Below are positions 21,119 to 21,642 of a stretch of 21,642 nt of DNA, one piece after another; positions within the stretch are counted from its first letter, which is position 1; each line of letters opens with the position of its first letter. The stretch covers positions 1 through 21,642 of the forward strand of contig CAKTQM010000028.1 of the NCBI GenBank assembly GCA_934597125.1, read 5' to 3'. The notes beneath the pieces are model-generated. The model was given only the letters and a program-made list of their open reading frames with translations. It ran no database searches and had not been told where the DNA came from. The stretch is from an uncultured Oscillospiraceae bacterium. GTDB lineage: Bacteria; Bacillota; Clostridia; Oscillospirales; Oscillospiraceae. The position numbers and the translations under genes were made by a program.

Positions 21119-21451
21119 TTGAGCAAGTTTGCAGCGTTTATTGACCGGTACAAAAAGGTCATCATCATTGCTTTTCTGGCGGCCTCGCTGGTAGGCGTAT
21201 TCCTGTTCCTGCTGACGCCGGTAAATTACAACATGATGGATTACCTGCCGCAGGAGGCCAACTCCACACAGGCGCTGACGGTGATGGAGGAGGAATTTGA
21301 CCAGCCTCTGCCGAATCTGAATGTGATGGTGGAAAACGTCAGTCTGACACAGGCGTTGGGGATCAAAGCCCAGATCGCGGCGGCGAACCATGTGAAGGAA
21401 GTCCTGTGGCTGGATGATACGGTCAATCTGAAAACGCCGCTGGAGACACAG
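21119..21451 (+). pseudogene. N-terminal fragment of an MMPL/RND-family transporter
   Basis: A TTG start at 21119, with GGAAGGAG eight bases upstream, opens MSKFAAFIDRYKKVIIIAFL. A transmembrane helix (about 13-33) follows, then VNYNMMDYLPQEANSTQALT, VMEEEFDQPLPNLNVMVENV and VLWLDDTVNLKTPLETQ. This is the start of a Clostridial MMPL/RND permease (normally about 700 residues or more): first helix plus the early extracytoplasmic domain. After about residue 108-111 the homology stops; the frame stays open to the window end but encodes an unrelated Arg/Ser/Ala-rich sequence, while a PlsC fragment appears in another frame. The gene is therefore broken or artificially joined here. Divergent TetR partner, promoter and operator are intact. 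Confidence 0.75.
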
Positions 21452-21642
21452 GCTACTGTGACATCGCCATCTTTCCAGAGGGAACGCGGCGTACAGAGAA
21501 TGTCCTGCTCCCTCTGCGCAGCGGCGCTTTCTCGATCGCCAAACGCAGCGGCACGCCTGTCGCCATGGCCACGCTGCAGGGCACAGAGCGTATTCTCAAG
21601 AATTTCCCTTTCCGCCGCACAGACGTCCGCTTTGACGTGCAC
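21445..21642 (+). pseudogene. C-terminal part of a PlsC-type 1-acylglycerol-3-phosphate acyltransferase
   Basis: In a different frame from the MMPL fragment, codons from about 21445 read DTGYCDIAIFPEGTRRTENV, LLPLRSGAFSIAKRSGTPVA, then MATLQGTERILKNFPFRRTD and VRFDVH, open to the window edge. FPEGTR is motif III of the PlsC/LPLAT family, which binds the glycerol phosphate, and GTPVAMATL matches motif IV. The N-terminal half with the catalytic HxxxxD motif is absent: upstream in this frame there is a stop at 21415. The enzyme normally acylates lysophosphatidate in phospholipid synthesis. No start site precedes the fragment, so it is not expressed as an enzyme from here. Confidence 0.75.

Noticed and set aside
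1..21642. CRISPR array, rRNA, tRNA or complete insertion sequence
   Set aside because: No regularly spaced direct repeats, no conserved rRNA or tRNA segments and no full transposase with terminal repeats were seen. The recombinase alone does not define an element.

Overview
The window looks like a chromosomal segment from a Gram-positive gut Clostridium-type bacterium, most likely of the Oscillospirales. The grounds are strong AGGAGG ribosome-binding sites, Firmicutes-type gene families (YhgE/Pip, TetR with MMPL, a CrtO-like acyltransferase, a sigma/anti-sigma pair) and GC-rich core genes. The taxon is an inference from gene content. No rRNA, tRNA, CRISPR array or complete insertion sequence was seen.

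Layout: (1) 1-1100, a XerC/D-like tyrosine recombinase on the minus strand, with a palindrome beyond its 3' end that reads both as a terminator and as a dif-like site. (2) 1150-3140, an ECF-type sigma factor translationally coupled to a membrane-anchored anti-sigma/DUF4179-like protein, followed by a hairpin and a 24-codon relic of a short-chain dehydrogenase. (3) 3600-7130, an AT-richer accessory island with two CPBP intramembrane proteases, several small hydrophobic proteins and two or three possible micro-ORFs. (4) 7384-10618, a TetR regulator divergent from an envelope-lipid operon: alpha/beta hydrolase, CrtO-like acyltransferase and MGDG-synthase-type glycosyltransferase. (5) 10781-15570, a promoter and a perfect 19-bp-arm palindrome ahead of an operon encoding two YhgE/Pip membrane proteins that flank a small two-helix membrane protein. 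(6) 15599-17956, minus-strand housekeeping and repair genes: ProX-type prolyl-tRNA deacylase, AlkA-like glycosylase, Ogt methyltransferase and an HD-domain hydrolase. (7) 18070-20371, a LysR regulator divergent from a Cys/Met-metabolism PLP enzyme. (8) 20377-21642, a TetR regulator divergent from the start of an MMPL/RND transporter. Around 21,445-21,455 the MMPL homology stops and the C-terminal half of a PlsC-type acyltransferase begins in another frame.

Several units share an envelope theme: glycolipid synthesis and acylation, YhgE/Pip and MMPL export-type membrane proteins, CPBP proteases and a stress sigma factor. Each of the TetR and LysR regulators sits divergent to a likely target. 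The points most worth checking are the MMPL/PlsC junction, the CPBP small-protein island with its 30-codon ORF, the CrtO-like/glycosyltransferase cassette without carotenoid genes, and the large palindrome before the YhgE operon.
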